Shown: positions 1 through 9,162, counted from the stretch's first letter. The stretch: DNA of 32,417 nucleotides from Rubrobacter sp. (GCA_016781735.1 JADDPT010000050.1:1-32417), one strand, 5' to 3'. Numbers and translations: made by a program. The notes: generated by a model from the sequence alone, not told the origin.

Positions 1-195
1 CCTTGCCCTGCTTGACTCCACCTGACTGTGAACTCTTACAGTATTGCGTCTGGGCAATTCCACCAGGTTGGATGACTACCGACACCCTCCGACGAAGCCT
101 GCCGTGCCATAGCATCAAATTGGCACCTAACGATTACCACTGTAAGTAGGATCGCGCTGGTGATGAATTTACACACCTATCCGCGATCATACGCC
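1..195. other. Left-edge non-coding stretch
   Basis: No credible gene is seen between the window edge and the stop codon of the FAD oxidoreductase. Short open frames here lack ribosome sites and recognisable protein character. No tRNA cloverleaf or clear terminator was found by eye. Confidence 0.5.
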
Positions 196-1509
196 CTACC
201 GAGCAGTAGCAACCCGTGCTGCCTGCTGCCCGAGCCTCACACTGTAGTTCGTGCCCCTGTCCTCCGGATAAATCTGCGTGGTGTTTGCCAAGATGAGGTT
301 CTCGACAGGTGTCTGAAGTTCCGGCACGAGCGGTGAGTACATTGGCGGGACCACTGGTTGAGCCGCGGCTTCGCGGAAGACCCGGCATGTCTCGATCCAG
401 TCCCGACTGAAGTCCGGGTTGATGCGCCTGAGGTAGGGCTCGTACGCCTCCATCAGCTCCTCATCGCTTTTCCGCCAGTATGGGTCCTGCGTAGAGAGGT
501 AGTTGCTGACGTAGAGCACGTGCTTACCACCGTACCACTCGCGTGGCAGGAAGTTCGTCTGCTCAACCAGAGCGACGAAGGGGAAGTCCTCCTCACCGAT
601 GTTCATCCAGTACGTCTCGGAGAGTTGGTGCTTCATAGTGAGAAGCATACAGATCGCGCCTTGGTAGCTTCCCGCGCGGAGCTTTCGCTCATACTCCTCC
701 CCCATTGGAGGCGCGATGGCTAGGAAGCGGTTGGAGGGTATGGTCGCTATGACGCGGTCGAAGTCTATGTCTCCGAGGTCTGTACGAATCCCGGTAGCGC
801 GGGGCGCTGCCGATCCGTCCTCGGGCTCGGTGACTATTCGTTCTACCGATGCGCCCGTGTGGATAACGCCGCCCTTCTCTCGAATACTCTGCTCCAACGC
901 GTCCACGATGATGGAGAAGCTCCCGCGAGGATACCCAAGGACTTCTTTGTTGAGACTCTTGCGGGAGGTAGTGCGAAGGTGAATTTTTCCCCAGAGCCAC
1001 GCCATCGAGATCTCTTCGTAGCGGGTGCCGAACTTGCCGCGGAGCAGCGGCTTCCACACCTGCTCGTATGCATCAGCGCCTGCCCACCGCCGCATCCAGG
1101 CTGCCGCCGTGGTGCGCTCCAGCTTGCGCCAGTTGTCGTATTTCTGCAGGAATAGGACTGCAAGCCCCAGTCTCAACCGGTTCCACGGCTTGAGCGGCCG
1201 AAACCTGAGGAGATCAATGGGGCTGATGAAGGGGTATATCTTGCCGCCCTTGAACCAGCCGACCTTCGACGGATACCACTCCAGGGCGTCGAGTACCCCT
1301 AGCTCGGCCATCAGGTCCTGTATGACTATGTCGCTCGTGAAGAGGTGGTGGTAGGCGAACTCTATGCGCGTGTCCGCTATCGGCAGCGTAACCACTTGTC
1401 CACCGAGGTACGGCGCACGCTCGTACAGCTCGACCTCGTGCCCTTCCTTCAGTAGCTCGTGCGCCGCCGAGAGGCCCGCTATGCCGCCGCCTATGATACC
1501 TATACGCAA
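196..1509 (-). CDS. NAD(P)/FAD-dependent oxidoreductase (amine-oxidase / protoporphyrinogen-oxidase-like fold)
   Basis: The 437-residue product starts with a textbook dinucleotide-binding fold: MRIGIIGGGIAG puts the glycine motif at residues 7-12, and an acidic residue (Glu30, in VELYERAP) ends the second strand, as expected for binding the FAD ribose. The C-terminal segment with NTTQIYPEDRGTNYS resembles the FAD-contacting end of the flavin amine oxidase / protoporphyrinogen oxidase superfamily. The substrate cannot be deduced. Related proteins are often encoded near glycosyltransferases and cell-surface genes, so a role in lipid or sugar metabolism is possible but is only inference. The start is TTG at 1509; a purine-rich GGAAAGG lies about 14 bases upstream, a somewhat long spacing. 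It reads in the same direction as hppA but is separated from it by 193 bases. Cofactor and superfamily are secure; the exact reaction is not. Confidence 0.85.
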   Translation of the reverse strand: MRIGIIGGGIAGLSAAHELLKEGHEVELYERAPYLGGQVVTLPIADTRIEFAYHHLFTSDIVIQDLMAELGVLDALEWYPSKVGWFKGGKIYPFISPIDLLRFRPLKPWNRLRLGLAVLFLQKYDNWRKLERTTAAAWMRRWAGADAYEQVWKPLLRGKFGTRYEEISMAWLWGKIHLRTTSRKSLNKEVLGYPRGSFSIIVDALEQSIREKGGVIHTGASVERIVTEPEDGSAAPRATGIRTDLGDIDFDRVIATIPSNRFLAIAPPMGEEYERKLRAGSYQGAICMLLTMKHQLSETYWMNIGEEDFPFVALVEQTNFLPREWYGGKHVLYVSNYLSTQDPYWRKSDEELMEAYEPYLRRINPDFSRDWIETCRVFREAAAQPVVPPMYSPLVPELQTPVENLILANTTQIYPEDRGTNYSVRLGQQAARVATAR

Positions 1510-1702
1510 GGTCGGTTCAAGCCTTTCCAGTGGCCATACTAATCAGCTTGGGACAGGTCGGGACACGTGCGGTATCCATGCTCACACCCACCATCCCTCT
1601 ACAGAGACGACGCCGCGCGACGGGTATGCCTACTGTCATAACGCCGCGAGGGCGGGCGAGGTTCCCTAGCGTCCGCGGCAAGTCGGACTGCCGGATGCCG
1701 AT

Positions 1703-3826
1703 CTATCCCCCGATGAAGAGCGGCGCCAGTACGAGCGTAATCGTCGCGAGCAGCTTGATGAGTACGTGAAGGGACGGCCCCGCCGTGTCCTTGAACGGAT
1801 CACCCACGGTGTCACCGACGACCGCAGCGGCGTGCGTGAGGCTGCCTTTGGCCACCGGCTCGCCCTTCTCATCCAGCAACCCGCCGCTCTCGATAAGCTT
1901 CTTCGCATTGTCCCAGGCGCCACCGCCGTTGTTCATCACGAGCGCGAGCAGGATACCCGTCATCGTGCCGACGATGAGCATCGCCGCTACCGCCTCGGCG
2001 CGCAGCACGAGGCCGACGACGACAGGGGCGGAGACTGCCAGCAGGCCCGGCAGCATCATCTCTCGGAGGGCGGCGCGGGTGCTGATGTCGACCGCGCGCG
2101 CGTAGTCAGGTCGAACGGTCCCCGCCATGATGCCCGGGTTCGACCGGAACTGGCGGCGGACCTCCTCGATCATGTCGCCAGCCGCGCGCCCGACGGCCCG
2201 GATAGCGAGGGAGGAGAAGAGGAACACGAGCATCGCGCCCAGGAAGCCGCCGATGAAGACCTCCATCTTCGCGAGGTTGACACCGGTCTCTAGGAGGTCC
2301 GCCTCCTGGAGGTAGGCGCTGAACAGTAGGAAGGCGGCCAGAGCCGCAGAGCCAATCGCGTAGCCCTTGGTGAGTGCCTTGGTGGTGTTGCCGACGGAGT
2401 CAAGGGCGTCGGTTCGCGCGCGCACGTCCTCGGGCTGGTTGCTCATCTCCGCCACACCGCCGGCGTTGTCGGTGATGGGGCCAAACACGTCCATTGCGAG
2501 CACGTAGGCAGCGCTCATCAGCATACCCATCGTCGCCACTGCGGTCCCGTACACGCCATTGATGAAAGCACTGTCGGTCAGTGCCGACTGCACGCCTGCG
2601 TAGTACGCAGCACCGAGTGCCACCGAGATCACCAGTGCCGGCATGGCTGTGTTCTCGAAACCTATGGAAAGACCGGAGATGATGTTAGTCGCCGGGCCAG
2701 TGCGGGACGCTTCCGCGATGTTCTTGACCGGGCGATACGTTGTCGCGGTGTAGTACTGCGTGATAAGCAGGAAGAGGAAGGAGGTAGCTATGCCGACAAG
2801 ACCTGCCGCGAAGAGCCACAGCTCTCCGTCAAGCATTAGCATGATAGCGGCGAGAAGTCCAATAACCGATAGGACGGCCGTGACAGCGAAGCCACGGTTC
2901 AGTGCTGCCATTGGGTCGCTGTTCTCGTTCGGCCGTACTGTGAGCACACCGATAATGGAGGCGAGCAGACCGATGGAGCCTACGACAAGCGAGAACAGGA
3001 TATACGACGGGTTCTGGGAGCCTGCCGCCCCAAGGATCGCCGCGCCGAGGATCATCGCTCCGATGTTCTCGGCGGCGGTGCTCTCGAACAGGTCGGCGCC
3101 ACGCCCGGCGCAGTCACCGACGTTGTCTCCCACGAGGTCGGCTATGACCGCTGCATTGCGAGGATCATCCTCCGGTATACCGGCCTCGACTTTGCCCACC
3201 AGGTCAGCTCCCACGTCAGCGGCTTTGGTGTAGATCCCGCCACCCAACTGGGCAAAGAGTGCGACGAAAGACGCCCCGAAGCCGAAGCCGACGATGAGCC
3301 GTGCTGCGAGCGCGGGCTCGTTCATGCCGTTGTATGCGTAGAAGATGGCCGCCACGCCCATTAGAGAGAGTGCGACGATCAGGAAGCCTGACACCGCGCC
3401 GCCGCGAAGCGCCACGAGCATCGCCTCGCCGAGGCTTCTACGAGCGGCCGCTGCTGTACGGATGTTGGAGCGGACCGCGACGAGCATTCCGATGTATCCG
3501 GATACGCCCGAAGCGAGAGCGCCAGCCAGGAACGCGAAGGAGGTCCGCCATCCCTCGCTTACATTGCTGTAGTTCTCGAGTCCTATGCCGACCACCGAGA
3601 TGAGGATCCCGATGATCACCGAGGTGACGAGAGCTATGAGGCCGATCGTCCTGTATTGCCTGTTGAGGTATGCGACGGCGCCCTCGTAGATCGTGTCGGC
3701 TATGTCTTTCATCTCCGGCGTGCCGGTATCACGACTCAGGACGTACCTTGCCATCATCAGGGCGAAGATGATCCCTATGATGCCGCTTCCAAAGATGATT
3801 ACCGCCCAAAGGACTTCCTGTTCCAT
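1703..3826 (-). CDS. hppA: Membrane-bound proton-translocating pyrophosphatase, K+-independent type
   Basis: This 707-residue polytopic membrane protein hydrolyses pyrophosphate and uses the energy to pump ions, most likely protons, across the cytoplasmic membrane. About 16 hydrophobic segments are visible, the usual number and length for the family. Hallmarks are GGGIYTKAADVGADLVGKVE at about 196-215, GDNVGDCAGRGADLFE at about 233-248, DVFGPITDNAGG around 446-457 and GDTVGDPFKDTAGPS near the C-terminus, supplying the Asp/Lys cluster that binds Mg-PPi. The GNTTKALTKG motif has Lys483 and Thr486 at the positions that separate K+-independent enzymes (Lys/Thr) from K+-dependent, often Na+-pumping ones (Ala/Gly). 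The ATG start follows a good GAGGAG. It looks monocistronic: 193 bases follow it and 382 precede it. A TAGAAT (-10-like) lies at 3897-3902 on the minus strand, but no good -35 pairs with it. Confidence 0.97.
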   Translation of the reverse strand: MEQEVLWAVIIFGSGIIGIIFALMMARYVLSRDTGTPEMKDIADTIYEGAVAYLNRQYRTIGLIALVTSVIIGILISVVGIGLENYSNVSEGWRTSFAFLAGALASGVSGYIGMLVAVRSNIRTAAAARRSLGEAMLVALRGGAVSGFLIVALSLMGVAAIFYAYNGMNEPALAARLIVGFGFGASFVALFAQLGGGIYTKAADVGADLVGKVEAGIPEDDPRNAAVIADLVGDNVGDCAGRGADLFESTAAENIGAMILGAAILGAAGSQNPSYILFSLVVGSIGLLASIIGVLTVRPNENSDPMAALNRGFAVTAVLSVIGLLAAIMLMLDGELWLFAAGLVGIATSFLFLLITQYYTATTYRPVKNIAEASRTGPATNIISGLSIGFENTAMPALVISVALGAAYYAGVQSALTDSAFINGVYGTAVATMGMLMSAAYVLAMDVFGPITDNAGGVAEMSNQPEDVRARTDALDSVGNTTKALTKGYAIGSAALAAFLLFSAYLQEADLLETGVNLAKMEVFIGGFLGAMLVFLFSSLAIRAVGRAAGDMIEEVRRQFRSNPGIMAGTVRPDYARAVDISTRAALREMMLPGLLAVSAPVVVGLVLRAEAVAAMLIVGTMTGILLALVMNNGGGAWDNAKKLIESGGLLDEKGEPVAKGSLTHAAAVVGDTVGDPFKDTAGPSLHVLIKLLATITLVLAPLFIGG

Positions 3827-4208
3827 TCATCTCCTCATCTCGTACACGTAACAAAGCGCGCCCGTGGGCGGACGCGCCAAGCTCAAGCTGAAGCCTATTC
3901 TACCATAGCCGGCCCGTATGACTGGGCGACATCCCGTCGTATAGCAGAGGAGGTGCGAGCTTCCTGCGCGTCCCGGCGTACGTGGCGATTGGCCGCTCAC
4001 GTCCGCGACGGGTCTTTGCTGGAGCGCCTGTCTGGGATTGGACGGGCTGTCAGGTGTGGGAATGGTGCCGCCTTCCACGCTAGTCTCATACTACGATTCG
4101 GCGGATGCAAGTGGGCCAATTTGTCAGTCTAGTGATAACAGTCCGTTGCGCGGCAAATTGGTCACGTCAATAGATGGCTGTATCCGGACCCGGTAGGCCT
4201 GTGGTGAA
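3827..4208. other. Intergenic region upstream of hppA
   Basis: This 382-base stretch between the hppA start and the DUF2723 stop should hold the hppA promoter and leader. An imperfect GC-rich inverted repeat is visible near 3855-3876 and a TAGAAT on the minus strand at 3897-3902. Open frames on both strands have no family resemblance or ribosome site and are treated as chance. No RNA gene was recognised. Confidence 0.4.
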
Positions 4209-5876
4209 TCAGCCTGCCCAGCTCTGCGAGAGCCTTTGTGCTGAGCGGCAAAGTGGTCCAGGACTGTACCAGTGATACGTGGCCGAGCAGGTACCCACGC
4301 GGGAGCGGGCGACTCGAGGCGGTGGCTGGCTCGTCGCCTGATCCGGGGGCCTGCTAACCCTCCAGAGTCCTGAACTCCGTTGCAAAATATACCCATGCCG
4401 TCGAAGAAGGTTTGCATAGTTATCGTGTAGGAAGTACACCTGGCGTCTCTCTCGGAAATCTGAGTCGAGCTGTTCAATCACGGTCGATGTGCGAACCTGT
4501 TTGACTGTCAGATCGAGCCGACGCCGTTCGACGTGTGTGAGGTACTGTAGCGGAGTTGTGTTCTGAGTGTCGTACACGACTGAGCCCTGGGGTAGGTCAG
4601 CGACCCTTTCGATCAGGTTCCGCCATTGGTACATGCCGCTCGCATCTACCACGCTATGGTGGGCATCCCACGTCCGTCCTAGGACCAGCAGTAACGCCAC
4701 ACCGACGATTCCCGTTTCCAAGAGGTGTAAGGAGGGACGTGCCACTCCCGTTGCGAGCATCAACAGGCGCAACCCCGCTCCTACCCACACTGCGATGGAA
4801 AAGTACGTCGGTATGAAGTACACAAAGATGTCCCTAATGTCGTACTCCAGCGCGTGGATGAGGTTCCCCGCGTACAGCACGAGGATGAAGCCCCACGCTG
4901 CCCTCGCCATTCTCCAGCCGCCGACGAGTCCAAGCAGACCGAGTATGAGTAGGAGAGGATGGTACTGCTTCTGCAGCAGGCTCCAATACATGGTCAGGCG
5001 GTCTGGCAGTTCTGTTAAGCCGAATATCCACATTTGCCCCTGAAACTGCCTTCCCGTGACCAGGGTAACGAAGTTGTCGAGTGTGGACGGATTACCGTAG
5101 TTGAGAGGCGGGTTCATCAAGGCACGTATCGGCAGGTAGAGATACGGGGTCAATCCAAGGAGGAAGCAGAGCGCCATCTTCACGAGCAAGCGCCAATTGA
5201 CAAGCGTCCGCCACTGCGTCAGCAACACGAACACCCCTCCAGCCGGTATCAGCAGACCGCTAGTGAGGTGATTGGTAAGCGCCAACCCTGCTAGAAACGC
5301 GGCGAGCAGCAGGTAGCGATCGTTGCGCCGGTCCCGCCAGAGTAGGAGCGCGAGCAGCGTTGCAGCAAGGAAGAGTACGTTGAGGGTGTAAACCTCGGCT
5401 ACCACTGCCATCCGCCAGAAGGACTGGCTGAAAGCGAAAGCGAACGCGGAAACGACGGCGGGGAACCAGCCACACAGCCGTAGCACTATGTAGTACAACG
5501 TCACAACCGAGGCAGCAGCGTACACGGCCGAAGAGAGGTTCACTCGGTAGGCAACATCACCAATGGGCAGGAAGGTGAAGAGCTTACCCAGCATGATGTA
5601 TGTGGGGTAACCGGTCGGGTGCCCGATGCCAAGAACGTAAGCCCGCGCCTGGAACCTACCGGAGTCGGTAGCTAGCACAGTCGGGGCCAGCGTATTGAGG
5701 TAGGACAGGAAAGCGACAAGTCCCACCGTAGCGCTGAGCAACCACTGGTGGTGGCGGACCCAACGGGGAAGTCCTACGAGTTTCTGAGCGCAGTCGGTCG
5801 GTGTATTGTTGGCTTCTTCCGGGACCGCTGGCTGGGGAGAAAGTTTCGAGTTCAACGCCTGTGTCTGTTTGTTCAC
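4209..5876 (-). CDS. DUF2723-family polytopic membrane protein (protein O-mannosyltransferase-like)
   Basis: This 555-residue membrane protein has about ten hydrophobic helices. The first periplasmic loop carries LAPTVLATDSGRF (Asp71) followed by GHPTGYP (85-91), the signature of the DUF2723 / TMEM260-like branch of the GT-C glycosyltransferase superfamily. Members are thought to move a sugar from a lipid-linked donor on the outer face of the membrane; the acceptor here is unknown. After the helices a soluble domain of about 120 residues follows (from about residue 415). The last 45 residues or so are rich in Ser, Arg and Pro and do not look like a conserved domain, so the original C-terminus may have been altered by drift or frameshift. 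The start is GTG at 5876 without a strong ribosome site; the hydrophilic N-terminal 45 residues precede the first helix. The gene stands alone between two long gaps. Confidence 0.8.
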   Translation of the reverse strand: MNKQTQALNSKLSPQPAVPEEANNTPTDCAQKLVGLPRWVRHHQWLLSATVGLVAFLSYLNTLAPTVLATDSGRFQARAYVLGIGHPTGYPTYIMLGKLFTFLPIGDVAYRVNLSSAVYAAASVVTLYYIVLRLCGWFPAVVSAFAFAFSQSFWRMAVVAEVYTLNVLFLAATLLALLLWRDRRNDRYLLLAAFLAGLALTNHLTSGLLIPAGGVFVLLTQWRTLVNWRLLVKMALCFLLGLTPYLYLPIRALMNPPLNYGNPSTLDNFVTLVTGRQFQGQMWIFGLTELPDRLTMYWSLLQKQYHPLLLILGLLGLVGGWRMARAAWGFILVLYAGNLIHALEYDIRDIFVYFIPTYFSIAVWVGAGLRLLMLATGVARPSLHLLETGIVGVALLLVLGRTWDAHHSVVDASGMYQWRNLIERVADLPQGSVVYDTQNTTPLQYLTHVERRRLDLTVKQVRTSTVIEQLDSDFRERRQVYFLHDNYANLLRRHGYILQRSSGLWRVSRPPDQATSQPPPRVARSRVGTCSATYHWYSPGPLCRSAQRLSQSWAG

Positions 5877-6524
5877 CTCATTGCTCGGTAGATGATTACG
5901 CCCTCGTTCTCATATGTGGTTTGGCACAAATGGGGTCCGACCACGACAAGCCTCTCGGCCATTACGCCGTTGGGAAGGAGAACACACGGTCTATCGCAGC
6001 CTAATATCCCGGCCACTATGGAACTACGCGGAATCCATGGATCAGCTCAGATGACTCAGTGGATTTGTACCGCTCAGTATGCCGCAACAAAGGGAGGCGT
6101 GCTGGTGGACGTAGGCAGATCCGTGACCCTGTACGGCTAATAGGTCGGCTATCTCGCTGCCGTTCGACTAGGAGTCCGGCCACCCCTCAGCAAACTATCC
6201 CCAATCTGCTCCCAACGTTAAAGGTACGTTCGCCGGATTGTCAAGCGTGCCGTTGCATGTCGTAATGTGAGGCATACGTCGCAACTGATGAGGCGCAGTC
6301 GTGAGGGCAACCGGTCAGGCGCCATCACGGCCGGCGGTGGGCAATCCCCCCAACATCAATGGGTCTGCGCCGGAGTAGCGCAATCATGCTGCTAGAGGGG
6401 CTGCCTAGGTTCGACAGGCAAGAACAAGGATGCCTTCATATCCCTCACGCACGGTATGGTGTGGAGGGTAGTACCAGCCATGCTGCGCAGCCTCACAATC
6501 AACATGGCAGCGGTTCGCTGCTAT
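5877..6524. other. 648-base gene-free region
   Basis: No protein gene is supported here: the open frames are short, lack ribosome sites and are compositionally unlike their neighbours. By orientation it contains the 3' flank of secF and the 5' flank of the DUF2723 gene. Two things stand out. A stretch at 6397-6434 looks like the 5' end of a tmRNA, and a 6-bp hairpin sits immediately after the secF stop. No complete tRNA, tmRNA or riboswitch could be folded by eye. Confidence 0.5.
6507..6521 (-). terminator. Hairpin just after the secF stop (weak terminator candidate)
   Basis: A perfect 6-bp stem with a 3-base loop (GCAGCG / CGCTGC; 6507-6512 with 6516-6521) lies three bases beyond the secF stop codon on the minus strand. 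It is not followed by a convincing U-run, so it may only be a 3'-end stabilising hairpin. Confidence 0.35.
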
Positions 6525-7472
6525 CTACCCAGCCGTTGCCGGGCTGGCCGGGCGCCGACGGCCGAAGAATCGGCTCCACTCGCCGTTCTCCCACACCACG
6601 AGCAGCATGCTCGCGTTGAAGATCGAGCTGAAAGTGCCGCTCGCGATGCCAATCAGCAGAGCCAGCACGAAGTTCTTTATGGTGACGCCACCAAAGAGGT
6701 ACAGGGCGGTAAGGGTAAGCAACACAGTGATGGACGTGTTGATGGAACGCACCAGCGTCTGCACGAGACTGTAGTTCACCACGCTGCTGAAACTCTCACC
6801 GACACGGCGTAGCTGATTCTCGCGTATACGGTCGAACACTACTATCGTGTCGTGGACGGAGAAGCCGATCACGGTCAGCAGTGCCGTGACGAACAAGGCG
6901 TCAACCTCGGTGCCGAAGAACCTGCCAAGGATCGCATAGACACCCAGCACGACCAGCACGTCGTGGAGCATCGCCAGGATGGCGCACGCTCCATAGCGGA
7001 ACGGGTGCCTCACCTTGCGGAATGCGAACGCGATGTACAGCAGGATGCCCAGTGAGGCGGCTGCGATTGCAAGGATGCTTCTCTGGGCCACCTCCCGCCC
7101 CACGGCGGGGCCCACGGTCTGGAACTGTCGCTCGGAGAAGGGGCCAAGTCGCTCCCTCATCAGCGTCTCTAATTGTTGTTTCTGAGGTGCGTCCTGCTGT
7201 ATCTCCTGGAGGCGAATAGAGATACCGCGGCTCGTGTCTCCCGTCGCTGTCTCGCCGAAGCTCTGCACGGTTGCGGGATAGCCGGCATCCTGAAGAGTGC
7301 TACGTACTGCCTCCAGGCTTACTGGCCGCTCGAACTCGACCTGCCAGCTCGTACCACCCCTGAAGTCGATTCCTAGCCGGAGCCCATCCGTTATCAGGAA
7401 GATGGTGCCAGGAATGATCAGGAGTAAGGAGAAAAGGAAGAACCAGTACCTGTACTTAACGATGTCGAACAA
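6525..7472 (-). CDS. secF: Protein translocase subunit SecF
   Basis: SecF pairs with SecD in an RND-like complex that uses the ion gradient to pull secreted proteins out of the SecYEG channel. The 315-residue protein has an N-terminal helix, the family motif GIDFRGGTSWQVEF at about 34-47, a periplasmic domain up to about 125, and five C-terminal helices including LTVIGFSVHDTIVVFDRIRE, the conserved transmembrane-4 region. Length is normal. The start is TTG at 7472: an AGGAG (complement of 7481-7485) is correctly spaced 8 bases upstream and no ATG offers an alternative. It lies 44 bases after secD on the same strand and is surely cotranscribed with it. A hairpin follows the stop codon. Confidence 0.97.
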   Translation of the reverse strand: MFDIVKYRYWFFLFSLLLIIPGTIFLITDGLRLGIDFRGGTSWQVEFERPVSLEAVRSTLQDAGYPATVQSFGETATGDTSRGISIRLQEIQQDAPQKQQLETLMRERLGPFSERQFQTVGPAVGREVAQRSILAIAAASLGILLYIAFAFRKVRHPFRYGACAILAMLHDVLVVLGVYAILGRFFGTEVDALFVTALLTVIGFSVHDTIVVFDRIRENQLRRVGESFSSVVNYSLVQTLVRSINTSITVLLTLTALYLFGGVTIKNFVLALLIGIASGTFSSIFNASMLLVVWENGEWSRFFGRRRPASPATAG

Positions 7473-7516
7473 AAGGATGGCTCCTACTAATTAAGCTGTC
7501 TATTCGCTTCAGCGCG

Positions 7517-9064
7517 TTACCTGGGCCGCGTGCCACCGAGCGCCGGGCCGGTCGCGGGCCGGGCCGCGGCACCGCCTGCCTCGCTACGTCCTATGCCCCA
7601 GTACCAGATGTTCCGAGCGACGGGCAAGGCTGTGACCACCCGCAGGAACGTGCGAGTGACGGTAATGGCGGTGAACATGCTAACAAGCACGCCGATCGCC
7701 AGTGTAAGCGCGAAGCCGCGGATCACGCTGGCGCCGAACTGGGAACCGAACCAGAACAGGATGACGCAGGTGATCAGCGTCGAGATGTTACTGTCGCGGA
7801 TAGACGGCCATGCATTCCGAAAGCCCGCGTCCACCGCCTGCACCAGCGAGCGGCCCCGGCGCAGCTCCTCCTTCATGCGCGCGAAGATCAGGACGTTCGC
7901 GTCCACCGCCATGCCGATGGAGAGGACGAAGCCGGCGATACCGGCGAGGGTCAGCACTACCGGAGCCAGCTTGAATATGGCGAACGTGAGCAGGCTATAG
8001 ACAGCGAGAGCAAGTACCGAGATGAAACCGGGTAGCCGGTAGTAGAGGATCATGAAGAGGGCCACCGCGAGCACACCGATCAGGCCCGCCGTTATGCTCC
8101 GCTCTATTGAGTCGCGGCCGAGGGTCGCACCTACGGTGGTCGAGCTCTCGACATCTAGCGCAACCGGCAGGGAGCCGTAGCGCAGCTGAAGGGCGAGGTC
8201 CTGGGCCTCCCGACTGGTCACACCTGTAATCTGGCCCTGGCCGCCGGTGATAGCCCCCTGTATCTGCGGGGAGCTGATTATCCTCTTGTCAACCGCGATG
8301 GCGAGGTATTTGTTCACGTTCGCGCTTGTGAAGTCGGCGAAGGTCTTCGCGCCCGCGCTTGTCAGCTTGAAGTCCACCACGGGCGCGCCGCCCTGCTGCT
8401 GGATGCCCGCGGTGGCGCTCGCGATATCGGTTCCGGTCATTACGGTCCGGTACGTCGGTCCCTGTGCCGCTGGTGGTTGCCCCGCAGTACCGGCGGGGGC
8501 GGGAGTTGCGCCTGCTGCGGGCGTGCTGCCGGCCGCGGCTGGGGTGCCCTCGGCGGGCTTCACCGTTTCTGGCGTCCCATCTGCTGCTGGCGTGGTACCA
8601 GCGGTAGTCGCCTGAGCGGAAGTAGCTGGACCCTGCGTGGTGTTCACCAGAGTGCCCTCGGGAAGGGGTTGATCGCCCGCGTCAACGAACTCTAGGAGCC
8701 CTGTGCTCTTGAATGTCTGGATCGCGCGCTCGGGATCTTTGATGCCGGGGAGCTCGACCACGATTCTGTCGGCTCCTTGCCGCTGAATCAGAGGCTCCGA
8801 TACACCGAGGGCGTTCACACGATTCTCGATAATGCCGCGCGCATCCTCCATGGCTGTGTTGAGGCTCTTGCCTTGCCTCTGCAAGCTCTCCGCCGAGCCA
8901 GGCCTGGCCCTGAGTAGTACCTGCAGTCCGCCCTGAAGGTCGAGCCCTTCCACGGCCTCAACGTTCCGCCCAAGCACCGAGCGGGTGCCGGGGAGGTCCA
9001 CGTAGCCGGCAAAGGCGGTAAGCGCAAGGATGGCGATTAGAGCGTATAGGGTGGAACGCCGCAT
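7517..9064 (-). CDS. secD: Protein translocase subunit SecD
   Basis: SecD is the larger partner of SecF in proton-motive-force-driven protein export. The 515-residue protein has an N-terminal anchor (about 5-22), the EGLDLQGGLQVLL motif (39-51), the periplasmic P1 domain, and five C-terminal helices with GIAGFVLSIGMAVDANVLIF, the conserved transmembrane-4 motif carrying the functional Asp. An unusual Ala/Pro/Thr/Gly-rich low-complexity stretch fills about residues 140-205 within the periplasmic portion. The ATG start follows AAGGAG at 5-base spacing. The gene has its own consensus promoter and a structured leader of about 90 bases. secF follows after 44 bases; yajC is not nearby. Confidence 0.97.
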   Translation of the reverse strand: MRRSTLYALIAILALTAFAGYVDLPGTRSVLGRNVEAVEGLDLQGGLQVLLRARPGSAESLQRQGKSLNTAMEDARGIIENRVNALGVSEPLIQRQGADRIVVELPGIKDPERAIQTFKSTGLLEFVDAGDQPLPEGTLVNTTQGPATSAQATTAGTTPAADGTPETVKPAEGTPAAAGSTPAAGATPAPAGTAGQPPAAQGPTYRTVMTGTDIASATAGIQQQGGAPVVDFKLTSAGAKTFADFTSANVNKYLAIAVDKRIISSPQIQGAITGGQGQITGVTSREAQDLALQLRYGSLPVALDVESSTTVGATLGRDSIERSITAGLIGVLAVALFMILYYRLPGFISVLALAVYSLLTFAIFKLAPVVLTLAGIAGFVLSIGMAVDANVLIFARMKEELRRGRSLVQAVDAGFRNAWPSIRDSNISTLITCVILFWFGSQFGASVIRGFALTLAIGVLVSMFTAITVTRTFLRVVTALPVARNIWYWGIGRSEAGGAAARPATGPALGGTRPR

Positions 9065-9082
9065 GAAGGCTCCTTCTAGAAG

Positions 9083-9127
9083 GCGACCGGCGGGTCGCGG
9101 GAAGGGCGGAGGTCTCCCTCCGCCCTT
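9083..9127 (-). promoter_or_regulatory. Structured leader of secDF mRNA: two hairpins before the ribosome site
   Basis: Between the predicted secD transcription start and its ribosome site lies a perfect 11-bp stem (9102-9112 with 9117-9127, 4-base loop) followed by a second 6-bp hairpin (9083-9088 with 9093-9098). A 12-base palindrome CCTTCTAGAAGG (9072-9083) also overlaps the Shine-Dalgarno sequence. There is no U-run after the big stem on the minus strand, so a leader that affects translation or stability is more likely than a simple terminator. Read from the upstream dehydrogenase gene, it could also mark that transcript's 3' end. Confidence 0.55.
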
Positions 9128-9162
9128 TGATCAAGCTGTCGGTAAGGCCCCGTAGTTGCCCG

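Noticed and set aside
3897-3902. TAGAAT on the minus strand as hppA promoter
   Set aside because: No -35 hexamer at 16-18 bases; not enough to call a promoter.
3656-4132. Plus-strand open frame (158 codons) across the hppA start and upstream gap
   Set aside because: It overlaps the N-terminus of hppA, lacks a ribosome site and resembles no known protein.
5978-6004. A frame ending ENTRSIAA then TAA, resembling a tmRNA proteolysis tag
   Set aside because: No GGGG-type 5' end about 90-120 bases upstream and no T-arm or 3' acceptor downstream; the tag-like end is probably chance.
6285-6355. CTGATGAG followed by GC-rich stems, considered as a hammerhead ribozyme or riboswitch
   Set aside because: The GAAA core strand and the other conserved core bases of hammerhead, cobalamin, TPP and c-di-GMP RNAs are missing.
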